Notes under the pieces: generated by a model
The model's database searches: none
Seen by the model: the letters and a program-made list of their open reading frames with translations, nothing else
Told to the model about the DNA's origin: nothing
NCBI RefSeq assembly: GCF_900163655.1
Contig: NZ_FWFG01000099.1
Coordinates: 1-64,000 of the forward strand
Source of the DNA: Brachybacterium nesterenkovii
GTDB lineage: Bacteria; Actinomycetota; Actinomycetes; Actinomycetales; Dermabacteraceae
Direction: 5' to 3'
Length of the DNA stretch: 64,000 bases
Shown here: piece by piece, positions 17,670 to 26,822 of the stretch
Layout of the letters: every line of letters begins with the position of its first letter
Position numbering within the stretch: the first letter of the stretch is position 1
Position numbers and translations under genes: made by a program

Positions 17670-18983
17670 ATGACGGTCGCACGGCGCTCGATCCTGCGCT
17701 CGGCGGCCCTGCTGGGCGCCGCCGTCCCGCTCGCCTCCTGCACGACGGGACGGCGCGGGCGCGGCACCGACCCGACCGAGCCGTCCACGACCCCGGCGCC
17801 GGAGGATCCCGACGAGACGCTGGTCATCGGCTCGATCGGCGTCTCCAGCGGACTGTTCTCGACGTTCGAGAAGCACATCATGCTCGCGATCGGCGAGGCG
17901 CGCACGGACGTGAACATCGCCGGCGGCGTGTTCGGCCGCGACGTGACCCTGCTGGAGCGCGTGGTGGTCGACGCCCCGGGCGCGGACATCGCCCCCGCCA
18001 TCGCCGCCCTGCGGGACCAGGGCGCGACGGCCATCATCACGAGCTGCAGCGACGACTCCCTGATCGCCGCGGTCCCGGCCTTCGTCGACGCCGGCATCGC
18101 CGTGGTGTCGGTGAACTCGACCGCGAGGGACCTGCGCGCCGACGAGGTCGAGACCGAGGGCATGCTCATGCGCATCTCGCCCACCGACGCCTGCCTCACC
18201 AAGGTCTTCTCGGACGCGGCCTGGAACGCGCAGCCGCCGCTGGCCGCGGGCACGCTGGCGTTCTTCGGGCGCGACACGATGGGCAGCGCGAGCCTGGCCG
18301 AGGAGCTGCGGCTGCGGCTCGAGCCCCAGGGCGGTCACCTCATCCGCACACTCTTCCCGGAGGGCGCCCCGGACGTCGGCGCTCCCGTCGACGCGCTCAT
18401 GGCGGCGCCGCCCGCTCTCGTCGTGATCGACGCGGGCGACGAGACGCCCCAGATCGTCACCGCGATCGCCACGAAGAGCCTGGGCCCCGACGGGCGCCCG
18501 ATGTTCGACATCCCCCTGCGCACCACCTACTACAACACCCGCTCCTGGGGCGAGCAGGTGCCCCCCGAGTCGCTCAAGCACGCCACCGGCTGCCGCCCGG
18601 GCATCCCGGCCCCCGATGAGCTCGTCAACACGATGCTCAACGTCGACACCTCGCTGGCGACCTCGGGCTTCGAGTTCGCCGGTGCCGCCTATGACGCCGT
18701 GGTGCTGATCGCGCTCGCGGCGCAGGCCGCGCGCTCCACCGAAGGGTCGCAGATCGCGGCCGCCCTGCCCTCGCTGCTGACCGACGGGGAGGAGGTCGCC
18801 GACCACGCCACGGGGCTGCGTCAGCTCGCGGCGGGCGCGCAGATCCGCTACGTGGGGCGCAGCGGGCCCATCGAGCTGGGCGACGACCAGGATCCCGTGA
18901 CGATCGACCTCACCGACGTCCCGTACGACGACGCCGGGCAGATGGGCGCACCCAGCGATTCGACGATCGATCTGTCGAGCTGA
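17670..18983 (+). CDS. Substrate-binding lipoprotein, periplasmic-binding fold type I
   Basis: A 437-residue exported protein. The N-terminus has Arg-Arg, a hydrophobic stretch and lipobox LASC with the modified Cys at residue 24. A Thr/Pro/Glu-rich linker leads to a fold like LivJ/AmiC amino-acid or amide receptors: LVIGSIGVSSG near residue 50, a GGVFGRDV-type segment (compare GGINGR), DAPGADIAPAIAALRDQG and ITSCSDDSLIAAVP. No permease or ATPase gene lies near it, so it is an orphan receptor. It starts 32 bases after the ANTAR regulator with GGAGG upstream, suggesting a shared transcript. The ligand is unknown. Confidence 0.8.
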   Translation: MTVARRSILRSAALLGAAVPLASCTTGRRGRGTDPTEPSTTPAPEDPDETLVIGSIGVSSGLFSTFEKHIMLAIGEARTDVNIAGGVFGRDVTLLERVVVDAPGADIAPAIAALRDQGATAIITSCSDDSLIAAVPAFVDAGIAVVSVNSTARDLRADEVETEGMLMRISPTDACLTKVFSDAAWNAQPPLAAGTLAFFGRDTMGSASLAEELRLRLEPQGGHLIRTLFPEGAPDVGAPVDALMAAPPALVVIDAGDETPQIVTAIATKSLGPDGRPMFDIPLRTTYYNTRSWGEQVPPESLKHATGCRPGIPAPDELVNTMLNVDTSLATSGFEFAGAAYDAVVLIALAAQAARSTEGSQIAAALPSLLTDGEEVADHATGLRQLAAGAQIRYVGRSGPIELGDDQDPVTIDLTDVPYDDAGQMGAPSDSTIDLSS

Positions 18984-19069
18984 GCGGACGGGCGAGCCGA
19001 TCACCCGGCCGGACAGGGACGTCGGCCGTCGCGGCGCCGCGTCCTCGCGCTCCGTGCGGTGCCTCGGTG

Positions 19070-19543
19070 TCAGGAGTCCCGCGGCGGCAGCAGCATGGTC
19101 GAGACCGTCGAGCTGCACAGCAGGGCGCCGGTGTCGTCGGTGACCGCCACCGCGTAGGTGGCGACGGTCCGCCCCCGGTGCAGCGTCTCGCACGTCGCCG
19201 TGACGGTGCCCGCGCGCGCCGAGCGGTGGTGGACGGCCGACACGGTCGTGCCGACGGCCTGGGCGCGCTCCCCGTGGATCTCCCGTGCGTGCACGACGCC
19301 CGCGAAGGACGCGATCGACTCGGCCAGGGCGATTGAGGCGCCGCCGTGGAGGAGCCCCGCGGGCTGGGTGTTGCCCTCGACGGGCATCGTCATGACCCCG
19401 CCCGCGGCGGAGAGCTCGAGGACGCGCATGCCCATCCGCTCGCAGAGCGTCCCGCGCAGCAGCTCCTGGAAGGGGTGCGGCGGCGGGGCCGATGCCTCCG
19501 CCGGGCTGTCAGCGGGGGTCTCGGGATCAGGCGTCGAGGTCAT
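19070..19543 (-). CDS. PaaI-type hotdog thioesterase
   Basis: A 157-residue single hotdog domain with a 25-residue Pro/Ala-rich N-terminus. The active region reads GNTQPAGLLHGGASIALAES; the HGG loop and following acidic residue match PaaI/YbdB acyl-CoA thioesterases. The fit suggests hydrolysis of a hydroxyphenylacetyl- or aromatic acyl-CoA, but the substrate cannot be told. It is divergent from polA, with 105 bases between starts. The minus-strand start has GACAGT six bases upstream and no ribosome site, so the message may be leaderless. Confidence 0.85.
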   Translation of the reverse strand: MTSTPDPETPADSPAEASAPPPHPFQELLRGTLCERMGMRVLELSAAGGVMTMPVEGNTQPAGLLHGGASIALAESIASFAGVVHAREIHGERAQAVGTTVSAVHHRSARAGTVTATCETLHRGRTVATYAVAVTDDTGALLCSSTVSTMLLPPRDS

Positions 19544-19648
19544 GGGCCCACTGTCGCACAGCCTGGCGCGCGGAGCGGACGCGTCGCGCCGATGCCGGAG
19601 CCCGTCCGCGGCTCCTCGTCGGTCGGATGCCCGTGGGACACTGTCGCC

Positions 19649-22372
19649 ATGACCGACGCCGCCGCCCCCAGCGTTCCCGGGCAGGACATGCGCCTGCTCC
19701 TCGTCGACGGCCACGCGATGGCCTTCCGCGCCTTCTTCGCCCTCCCGGCCGACTCCTTCACCGACGGCCGCGGCCAGTCCACCAACGCGGTGTACGGCTT
19801 CGCCCGCATGATGATCAACGTGGTGCAGTCGGAGCGGCCCACCCACGTGGCGGTCGCCTTCGACCTCCCCGGCGGCACCTTCCGCGACCGCATCTACGAC
19901 CAGTACAAGGCGGGGCGCGACGAGACCCCCGAGCAGTTCCACGGGCAGATCGCCCTGATCCAGCAGGTGCTGGACGCGATGGGCATCACGTGGCTGACCG
20001 TCGAGGACTACGAGGCCGACGACATCATCGCGACCCTGGCGACCCGCACGGCCGCCGCGGGGGGCGAGGTGCTGATCGTCTCGAGCGACCGGGACGCGAT
20101 CCAGCTGGTGGGGGAGTCCGTCACCCTCCTGCAGCCCGTCAAGGGGGTCACCGAGCTGCGACGCATGGATCCGGCGGCGGTCGAGGAGAAGTACCAGGTG
20201 GCACCGGAGCTGTATCCGGACCTCGCGGCTCTCGTCGGCGAGAGTGCCGACAACCTCCCGGGCGTGCCGGGCGTCGGGCCCAAGACCGCCGCGAAGTGGA
20301 TCGCGGCCCACGGCGGGCTCGCGGGCATCCTCGCGCATGCCGACGAGATCACGGGCAAGGCCGGGCAGAGCCTGCGCGATCACGTGGCGGACGTCGAGCG
20401 CAACCGGCGGATGAACGAGGCCGTGCGCGATCTCGACCTGCCGACCGATCCGTCGCGCTATGCGCTGGGCCGGGGGGACCGCGCCGCCCTCGCGGGCGTG
20501 TTCGACGACCTCGCCTTCGGCCCGACGATCCGTCGCGACGTGCCCGATCTCCTCCTGGCCGACGATGCGGCCCAACAGGACGCCGCCGAGGAGCGCGCCG
20601 CGGAGGTCATGGCGGAGCTCGTGCGCCCGGACGCCGAGCGCCTGGCCACGCTGCTGTCCGATGAGCTCGCCGCCGGCGCCGCCCTCGAGGTCGAGGGGTC
20701 GTGGGAGCTCGGCGAGGGCGACGCCTCGGCGATCGCCCTGGCCACCGCCGACGTCATCGCGGTCGTCGACGTCGCGGAGCTCGACGATGCGGCGGAGCGG
20801 GCGCTGGCCGCCTGGCTCGCCGATCCCGCCGTGCCCAAGACGGCCTACGACACGAAGGCGAGCGCGCATCGGCTGCGTGCGAGGGGGCTGCAGGTCGCCG
20901 GCTGGGCCATGGACCTCGCGATCGCCGAGTTCCTGTGCCGCCCCGATCAGCGGCCCACCGACCTGCCCGGCCTGGCGCTGCGCCACCTGCAGGAGGATCT
21001 CGCGTCCTCGACGGCCGCCGCGCAGCAGTCCCTGGACCTCGAGGGCACCCAGGACGACGCCCGCGCCGAGCAGCTGGGCCGGCGCGCCGATGCCGTGCGC
21101 CGCCTCGAGCCGCTGCTGCGGGCCGACCTCGTCTCCCACGCGGTCGAGCCGCTCCTGGACGATCTCGAGCTGCCGCTGGCCGATGTGCTGGGACGCATGG
21201 AGGCCGTCGGCGTCGCCGTGGACGACGGCGTCCTGGCGGACCTCGACGAGCAGCACGCGCGCCAGCAGGAGGCCGTCGCGCAGTCCGCCTTCTCGCACAT
21301 CGGCGGCGATCCGATCAACCTCGGCTCCCCGAAGCAGCTCCAGGAGGTGCTCTTCGAGCGCCTGGGGATGCCCAAGACGCGTCGCACCAAGACCGGCTAC
21401 ACGACCAACGCGGAGGCCCTCGAGGACCTCTTCGCGCAGACCGGGCACCCGTTCCTCGCGGACCTCCTGGCCCACCGGGACGTCACGAAGATGCGCCAGA
21501 TCATCGAGACGCTGCGCCGTTCGATCTCGCCCGCCGGGCGCATCCACACCTCCTTCCAGCAGAACGTGGCGGCGACCGGACGGCTCTCGTCGATCGGCCC
21601 GAACCTGCAGAACATCCCGGCCCGGACGGAGGAGGGGCGCCGCATCCGCTCCGCGTTCCACGCCTCCGCGGGCTTCGAGACGCTGCTCACGGCCGACTAC
21701 TCGCAGATCGAGATGCGGATCATGGCCCATCTCTCCGGGGACGAGGGCCTCATCGAGGCCTTCCGCTCGGGGGAGGACCTGCACCGCTACGTCGCCTCCC
21801 GCGTGTTCGACGTGGCCCCCGAGGACGTGGACCCCGCGATGCGCTCCAAGACCAAGGCCGTGAGCTACGGCCTCGCCTACGGCCTGTCCGCCTTCGGGCT
21901 GGCGCGCCAGCTCCACATCTCCCAGAAGGAGGCCACCGCGCTGCGGGACGGCTATTTCGAGCGCTTCGGCGGAGTGCGCGACTACCTGCGCGCGAGCGTC
22001 GAGACCGCCCGCGAGACCGGGTACACCGAGACGATCCTCGGCCGGCGCCGCTACCTGCCCGACCTCACGAGCGACAACCGGCAGCGCCGCGAGAACGCCG
22101 AGCGCGTGGCGCTGAACTCCCCGATCCAGGGCAGCGCCGCGGACATCATCAAGCTCGCGATGCTGCGCGTCGACGCCGCGCTGCGGGAGGCCTCTCTCGC
22201 CTCCCGGGTGCTGCTGCAGGTGCACGACGAGCTCGTGGTCGAGATCGCCCCGGGGGAGCGGGAGGCCGTGACCTCTCTCATCGTCGAGGGGATGGGCTCG
22301 GCCTACGAGCTCTCGGTCCCGCTCGAGGTGGGCGTCGGGACGGGCCGCACCTGGCTCGACGCCGCGCACTGA
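19649..22372 (+). CDS. polA: DNA polymerase I
   Basis: PolA fills gaps and removes primers during replication and excision repair. The 907-residue protein has an N-terminal 5'-nuclease (LLLVDGHAMAFRAFF, DYEADDIIAT, SADNLPGVPGVGPKTA), a central 3'-5' exonuclease fold lacking the usual DxE site (degenerate, as in many actinobacterial Pol I), and the polymerase with motif A LTADYSQIEMRI, motif B around SKTKAVSYGLAYG and motif C QVHDELVVE. The ATG at 19649 is used; MRLLLVDG at 19688 is the alternative. GACACT lies six bases upstream, suggesting a leaderless start. Confidence 0.96.
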   Translation: MTDAAAPSVPGQDMRLLLVDGHAMAFRAFFALPADSFTDGRGQSTNAVYGFARMMINVVQSERPTHVAVAFDLPGGTFRDRIYDQYKAGRDETPEQFHGQIALIQQVLDAMGITWLTVEDYEADDIIATLATRTAAAGGEVLIVSSDRDAIQLVGESVTLLQPVKGVTELRRMDPAAVEEKYQVAPELYPDLAALVGESADNLPGVPGVGPKTAAKWIAAHGGLAGILAHADEITGKAGQSLRDHVADVERNRRMNEAVRDLDLPTDPSRYALGRGDRAALAGVFDDLAFGPTIRRDVPDLLLADDAAQQDAAEERAAEVMAELVRPDAERLATLLSDELAAGAALEVEGSWELGEGDASAIALATADVIAVVDVAELDDAAERALAAWLADPAVPKTAYDTKASAHRLRARGLQVAGWAMDLAIAEFLCRPDQRPTDLPGLALRHLQEDLASSTAAAQQSLDLEGTQDDARAEQLGRRADAVRRLEPLLRADLVSHAVEPLLDDLELPLADVLGRMEAVGVAVDDGVLADLDEQHARQQEAVAQSAFSHIGGDPINLGSPKQLQEVLFERLGMPKTRRTKTGYTTNAEALEDLFAQTGHPFLADLLAHRDVTKMRQIIETLRRSISPAGRIHTSFQQNVAATGRLSSIGPNLQNIPARTEEGRRIRSAFHASAGFETLLTADYSQIEMRIMAHLSGDEGLIEAFRSGEDLHRYVASRVFDVAPEDVDPAMRSKTKAVSYGLAYGLSAFGLARQLHISQKEATALRDGYFERFGGVRDYLRASVETARETGYTETILGRRRYLPDLTSDNRQRRENAERVALNSPIQGSAADIIKLAMLRVDAALREASLASRVLLQVHDELVVEIAPGEREAVTSLIVEGMGSAYELSVPLEVGVGTGRTWLDAAH

Positions 22373-22408
22373 GGTCGCGCGCCCCTCGCCACGCCTCCGT
22401 GGGCCTGG

Positions 22409-22539
22409 TACGCTTGAGCGCGACTGTGCACCCGCGTCCGCGATCCTCGACCTGAGGGCCCGCGCGCGTCCGGGGCCACGGCACGGTCGACGGCACCATT
22501 GTCCCTACTCAGACCTGTCCCGACGGAGTTCCTACCTAC
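22409..22539 (+). promoter_or_regulatory. rpsA promoter and long leader
   Basis: TACGCT at 22409-22414 is a good -10; no -35 is clear. The resulting leader is about 118 bases. S1 autoregulates in enterobacteria through its leader, but no specific structure is recognised here. Confidence 0.5.
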
Positions 22540-24024
22540 ATGACCAGCGTGACCCCCTCTTCGACGCCCCAGATCGCCATCAACGACATCGGCTCCGCCG
22601 ATGACCTCATGGCCGCGATCGATTCGACCATCAAGTACTTCAACGATGGCGACATCGTCGAGGGCACCGTGGTGAAGGTCGACCGAGACGAGGTCCTCCT
22701 CGACATCGGCTACAAGACCGAGGGCGTCATCCCCTCGCGCGAGCTGTCCATCAAGCACGACGTGGACCCCGGCGAGATCGTCGGCGTCGGCGACGAGGTC
22801 GAGGCCCTCGTCCTCCAGAAGGAGGACAAGGAGGGTCGCCTGATCCTGTCCAAGAAGCGCGCCCAGTACGAGCGCGCCTGGGGCACGATCGAGCAGATCA
22901 AGGAGAACGAGGGCGTCGTCACCGGCACCGTCATCGAGGTCGTCAAGGGCGGCCTCATCGTCGACATCGGCCTGCGCGGCTTCCTCCCGGCCTCCCTCGT
23001 GGAGATGCGCCGCGTCCGCGACCTCCAGCCCTACGTGGGCCAGGAGATCGAGGCCAAGATCATCGAGCTCGACAAGAACCGCAACAACGTGGTTTTGTCC
23101 CGCCGTGCGTACCTCGAGGAGACCCAGTCGGCGGTCCGCTCCGACTTCCTCCAGACCCTCCAGAAGGGCCAGGTCCGCGAGGGCGTCGTCTCCTCGATCG
23201 TCAACTTCGGCGCGTTCGTCGACCTCGGCGGCGTGGACGGCCTCGTCCACGTGTCCGAGCTGTCGTGGAAGCACATCGACCACCCGAGCGAGGTCGTCGA
23301 GGTCGGTCTCCCCGTCAAGGTCGAGGTCCTGGACGTCGACATGGACCGCGAGCGCGTCTCCCTGTCGCTGAAGGCGACCCAGGAGGATCCGTGGCAGCTG
23401 TTCGCCCGGACCCACGCCATCGGCCAGGTCGTGCCCGGCAAGGTCACCAAGCTCGTCCCGTTCGGCGCGTTCGTCCGCGTCGAGGACGGCATCGAGGGCC
23501 TCGTGCACATCTCCGAGCTGGCGCAGCGCCACGTGGATCTGCCCGAGCAGGTCGTCACCGTCGACCAGGACGTCTTCGTCAAGGTCATCGACATCGACCT
23601 CGAGCGTCGCCGCATCTCGCTGTCGCTCAAGCAGGCCAACGACGGCGTCGACCCCGAGGGCGACGACACCACGTTCGACCCGGCGCTCTACGGCATGGCC
23701 GCGGAGTACGACGCCAAGGGCGAGTACAAGTACCCCGAGGGCTTCGACCCGGAGACTAACGAGTGGCTCGAGGGCTACGAGGCCCAGCGCGAGGAGTGGG
23801 AGGCGGAGTACGCCAAGGCCTACGAGCGCTGGACCCAGCACAAGGCGCAGGTCGCCGAGGCCATCAAGGCCGACGAGGAGTCCGCCTCCACCGGCGCGTC
23901 CTCGTCGTCCTCGAGCTCCGCCCCGGCGCAGACCTCGTACCAGTCGAGCTCCTCGGACGAGGGCACGCTGGCCTCCGACGAGGCTCTCGCCGCCCTGCGC
24001 GAGAAGCTCACCGGCAACGCCTGA
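22540..24024 (+). CDS. rpsA: 30S ribosomal protein S1
   Basis: S1 binds mRNA on the 30S subunit. The 494-residue actinobacterial form has four S1 RNA-binding repeats at about residues 38-107, 125-190, 211-279 and 296-365. The third carries VSSIVNFGAFVDLGGVDGLVHVSEL and the fourth a similar VPFGAFVRVEDGIEGLVHISEL. An acidic, aromatic region follows, then a Ser-rich low-complexity tract and a short conserved C-terminal helix (LAALREKLTG). It follows polA, as in mycobacteria, and ends at a strong hairpin. Confidence 0.97.
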   Translation: MTSVTPSSTPQIAINDIGSADDLMAAIDSTIKYFNDGDIVEGTVVKVDRDEVLLDIGYKTEGVIPSRELSIKHDVDPGEIVGVGDEVEALVLQKEDKEGRLILSKKRAQYERAWGTIEQIKENEGVVTGTVIEVVKGGLIVDIGLRGFLPASLVEMRRVRDLQPYVGQEIEAKIIELDKNRNNVVLSRRAYLEETQSAVRSDFLQTLQKGQVREGVVSSIVNFGAFVDLGGVDGLVHVSELSWKHIDHPSEVVEVGLPVKVEVLDVDMDRERVSLSLKATQEDPWQLFARTHAIGQVVPGKVTKLVPFGAFVRVEDGIEGLVHISELAQRHVDLPEQVVTVDQDVFVKVIDIDLERRRISLSLKQANDGVDPEGDDTTFDPALYGMAAEYDAKGEYKYPEGFDPETNEWLEGYEAQREEWEAEYAKAYERWTQHKAQVAEAIKADEESASTGASSSSSSSAPAQTSYQSSSSDEGTLASDEALAALREKLTGNA

Positions 24025-24058
24025 TCCTGCAGGCCCGACCCCTCCGGGGTCACCCCGC

Positions 24059-24094
24059 GACGGGGCGTCGTCCATCCGTGGACGGCGCCCCGTC
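24059..24094 (+). terminator. rpsA terminator
   Basis: A 16-bp stem with one U-G pair (24059-24074 with 24079-24094) and the 4-base loop TCCG, followed by GTCGTG. Confidence 0.8.
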
Positions 24095-24147
24095 GTCGTG
24101 CGCGGGAGATCCGCGGCGCACTGCTCGGGATGAGGCACACTGAGGGC

Positions 24148-24981
24148 ATGGACACGAGCATCGACCTGCGACCCATCGAGACCTGGCTGACCGACATGGA
24201 CGGCGTCCTCGTCCACGAGCAGCAGGCCCTGCCGGGGGCCGCGGAGTTTATCTCCGCCCTCGAGCGCTGCGGCCGGCGCTTCCTCGTGCTCACCAACAAC
24301 TCGATCTTCACGCCGCGCGACCTGCGGGCGCGCCTGGCGCGCGGCGGCGTCGAGCTGCCGGAGGGCGCGATCTGGACGAGCGCGATGGCCACGGCCCGGT
24401 TCCTCGCCGAGCAGTCGCCGGCCTCGAGCGCCTACGTGATCGGCGAGGCGGGGCTGACCAGCGCCATGCACGAGGCCGGCTTCGTGCTGGCGGACGACGA
24501 CGACGTCGAGTTCGTCGTCCTGGGGGAGACGCGCACCTACTCGTTCGAGGCGATCACGCGGGCCATCCGCCTCATCGGCCGGGGCGCGAAGTTCATCGCG
24601 ACCAATCCCGACGTCACCGGACCCAGCCAGCAGGGGCCGCTGCCCGCGACGGGCGCGGTCGCCGCCATGATCACGGCCGCCACCGGCATCTCCCCGTACT
24701 ACGTGGGCAAGCCCAATCCGCTGATGATGCGCACGGCGCTGAACCGGATCGATGCGCACTCGGAGTCCACCATCATGATCGGCGACCGCATGGACACCGA
24801 TGTCCGCTCGGGACTCGAGGCGGGGCTGCGGTCGATCCTGGTCCTGACCGGCTCGACCCGCCGCGAGGACATCGTGCGCTACCCCTACCGGCCGACGCTC
24901 ACCCTCGACTCGATCGCCGACGTCGTCGAGCTCGTCGAGCGCCTGCGGCCGCTCGAGTCCGAGGAGCTCGACGAGGACTGA
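24148..24981 (+). CDS. HAD-IIA family phosphatase (NagD-like)
   Basis: A 277-residue hydrolase with the complete HAD set: nucleophile region LTDMDGVLV near residue 16, LTNNS near 50, Lys in VGKPNPLMM near 189 and the Mg-binding GDRMDTD near 213, with a C2 cap between. The class dephosphorylates nucleotides or sugar phosphates; the substrate is unknown. The ATG at 24148 follows CACACT by six bases and overlaps no strong ribosome site, although GAGGG is adjacent. An earlier ATG at 24130 is disfavoured. It lies between rpsA and aroC with a short hairpin after it. Confidence 0.85.
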   Translation: MDTSIDLRPIETWLTDMDGVLVHEQQALPGAAEFISALERCGRRFLVLTNNSIFTPRDLRARLARGGVELPEGAIWTSAMATARFLAEQSPASSAYVIGEAGLTSAMHEAGFVLADDDDVEFVVLGETRTYSFEAITRAIRLIGRGAKFIATNPDVTGPSQQGPLPATGAVAAMITAATGISPYYVGKPNPLMMRTALNRIDAHSESTIMIGDRMDTDVRSGLEAGLRSILVLTGSTRREDIVRYPYRPTLTLDSIADVVELVERLRPLESEELDED

Positions 24982-24995
24982 CGGCGCGGTGAGAC

Positions 24996-25017
24996 GCCCC
25001 CGGGGCCGACCGGGGGC
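24996..25017 (+). terminator. Hairpin between HAD phosphatase and aroC
   Basis: An 8-bp GC stem (24996-25003 with 25010-25017) with a 6-base loop, ending 18 bases before aroC. Confidence 0.5.
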
Positions 25018-25035
25018 CCATGGGAGGATGAGCGC

Positions 25036-26250
25036 ATGCTCCGATGGCTCACTGCCGGGGAATCCCACGGCTCCTCCCTCATCGCCCTGCTCGACGGCGT
25101 GCCCGCCGGCATCGCCCTGACCACCGAGGATCTGCGCGCGCATCTGGCGCGGCGCCGCCTCGGCCACGGACGGGGCGCTCGCCAGAAGTTCGAGCAGGAC
25201 GTCGTGCGCATCGTCTCCGGTGTCCGCCACGGCGTCACGATGGGCTCGCCGATCGCGGTCGAGATCGCCAACAGCGAATGGCCCAAGTGGGAGAAGGTCA
25301 TGGCGGCCGATCCGGTCGACCGGGAGGACCTGCTGGTGGACGCCGGGACGGGCGACGAGCGGGAGATCGCCCGCAACCGTCCGCTCACGCGGCCCCGCCC
25401 CGGGCACGCGGACCTGGCCGGCATGATCAAGTACGGCCTCGAGGAGGCCCGCCCGGTGCTCGAGCGCGCGAGCGCCCGCGAGACCGCGGCGCGCGTCGTG
25501 GCCGGGGCGATCGCCGCCGCCCTCCTCGAGCAGACCGCGGGCATCCGCCTGGTCTCCCACTCGCTCGCCGTCGGCCCGGTCCGCGTCCCGGACGGCACGC
25601 CCCTGCCCACCCCGGAGGACGTCGCGGCCCTCGACGCCGACCCCCTGCGCTGCTTCGACCCCGCCACCTCGGCCGCGATGGTCGCCGAGGTCGACGCCTG
25701 CCAGAAGGACGGCGACACGCTCGGCGGCGTCGTCGAGGTCCTCGCCTACGGGGTCCCGGTCGGTCTCGGCTCCCACACGCAGTGGGATCGCCGCCTCGAC
25801 GGTCGGCTCGCCCAGGCGGTCATGTCCATCCAGGCCATGAAGGGTGTCGAGATCGGCGACGGCTTCGCGCAGGCCGCCTCCCGCGGCTCCGCGGCCCACG
25901 ACGAGATCCTCCCCGCCGGCGCGGGCGATCCCGGCGCCACCGGCGGTCCCGTCCCCACGACCCGCGCCAGCAACCGCGCCGGCGGCATCGAGGGCGGCAT
26001 CAGCAACGGCCAGGTGCTGCGGGTGCGCGGCGCCCTCAAGCCGATCTCGACGGTCCCGCGCGCCCTGCGCACCGTCGATGTCGCCAGCGGCGAGGCCATG
26101 ACCGCCAACCACCAGCGCTCGGACGTGTGCGCCGTCGCTCCCGCCGCCGTGATCGCCGAGGCCGTCGTCGCCCTCGTGCTCGCGGACGCGCTGCTCGAGA
26201 AGTCCGGGGGCGACAGCGTCCCCGAGATACGCCGGAACCTGGGGCGATGA
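25036..26250 (+). CDS. aroC: Chorismate synthase
   Basis: AroC makes chorismate from EPSP using reduced FMN, the last shikimate step. The 404-residue product carries LTAGESHG at the N-terminus, [32 protein letters not shown] and [10 protein letters not shown], covering the FMN/substrate site. GAGGAT lies six bases before the ATG. It is the first gene of aroC-K-B-D, and its stop overlaps aroK (ATGA). Confidence 0.97.
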   Translation: MLRWLTAGESHGSSLIALLDGVPAGIALTTEDLRAHLARRRLGHGRGARQKFEQDVVRIVSGVRHGVTMGSPIAVEIANSEWPKWEKVMAADPVDREDLLVDAGTGDEREIARNRPLTRPRPGHADLAGMIKYGLEEARPVLERASARETAARVVAGAIAAALLEQTAGIRLVSHSLAVGPVRVPDGTPLPTPEDVAALDADPLRCFDPATSAAMVAEVDACQKDGDTLGGVVEVLAYGVPVGLGSHTQWDRRLDGRLAQAVMSIQAMKGVEIGDGFAQAASRGSAAHDEILPAGAGDPGATGGPVPTTRASNRAGGIEGGISNGQVLRVRGALKPISTVPRALRTVDVASGEAMTANHQRSDVCAVAPAAVIAEAVVALVLADALLEKSGGDSVPEIRRNLGR

Positions 26251-26822
26251 CGGGGGCGTCCGACGGGCCGCTCGCGATCCTCATCGGCCCTATGGCGTCG
26301 GGCAAGACGAGCGTCGGGCGCGAGCTCGCCCGCCTCTGCGATGTCGGCTTCCGTGATCTCGACCATGAGATCGTCGCGCGCAGTGGACGGAGCATCCCGG
26401 AGCTCTTCGCCACAGACGGTGAGGACGGATTCCGGGCTCTCGAAGCCGAGGTCCTGACCGAGCTGCTGTCCGAGCACACGGGAGTCCTCTCCCTCGGTGG
26501 CGGTGCACCTCTGGTGCCGATCAGCGCCGCCGCTCTCTCTGGCCGCCCGGTCGTGCTCCTCGAGATCGACCCGGCCATCGCCGGTCGACGACTGCATGGC
26601 GGGTCCGGACGGCCTCTCATCGCGGGCGATGACCCCCTCGCCCGATGGGCCTCCATCAGCGCTGCGAGAATGCCCGCGTACCGGGCGCTCGCTCGGCACA
26701 CCGTCGATGCAGGTGACGGGACCGCTGCCGAGGTCGCCGCGCGCATCCGTGCGTTGCTGGCCCATGGCAGCCTCGCGCATCCGGACAGCTGTCCCTCCCA
26801 GACCCAGGAGCAAGAACGATGA
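26247..26822 (+). CDS. aroK: Shikimate kinase
   Basis: AroK phosphorylates shikimate with ATP. From the ATG overlapping aroC it has 191 residues: P-loop [11 protein letters not shown] near residue 13, shikimate-binding [17 protein letters not shown] and an Arg lid near [11 protein letters not shown]. Third codon positions are less GC-biased than in the neighbours. The stop overlaps aroB. The C-terminus carries a poorly conserved Gln/Ser-rich tail. Confidence 0.93.
   Translation: MTGASDGPLAILIGPMASGKTSVGRELARLCDVGFRDLDHEIVARSGRSIPELFATDGEDGFRALEAEVLTELLSEHTGVLSLGGGAPLVPISAAALSGRPVVLLEIDPAIAGRRLHGGSGRPLIAGDDPLARWASISAARMPAYRALARHTVDAGDGTAAEVAARIRALLAHGSLAHPDSCPSQTQEQER

Noticed and set aside
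19544-22369. Long minus-strand extension upstream of the thioesterase through polA
   Set aside because: Only the last 157 codons show a hotdog domain; the rest is antisense polA.
22303-26112. Long antisense frame across rpsA, the HAD gene and aroC
   Set aside because: No domain, low complexity, and complete overlap with well supported genes.
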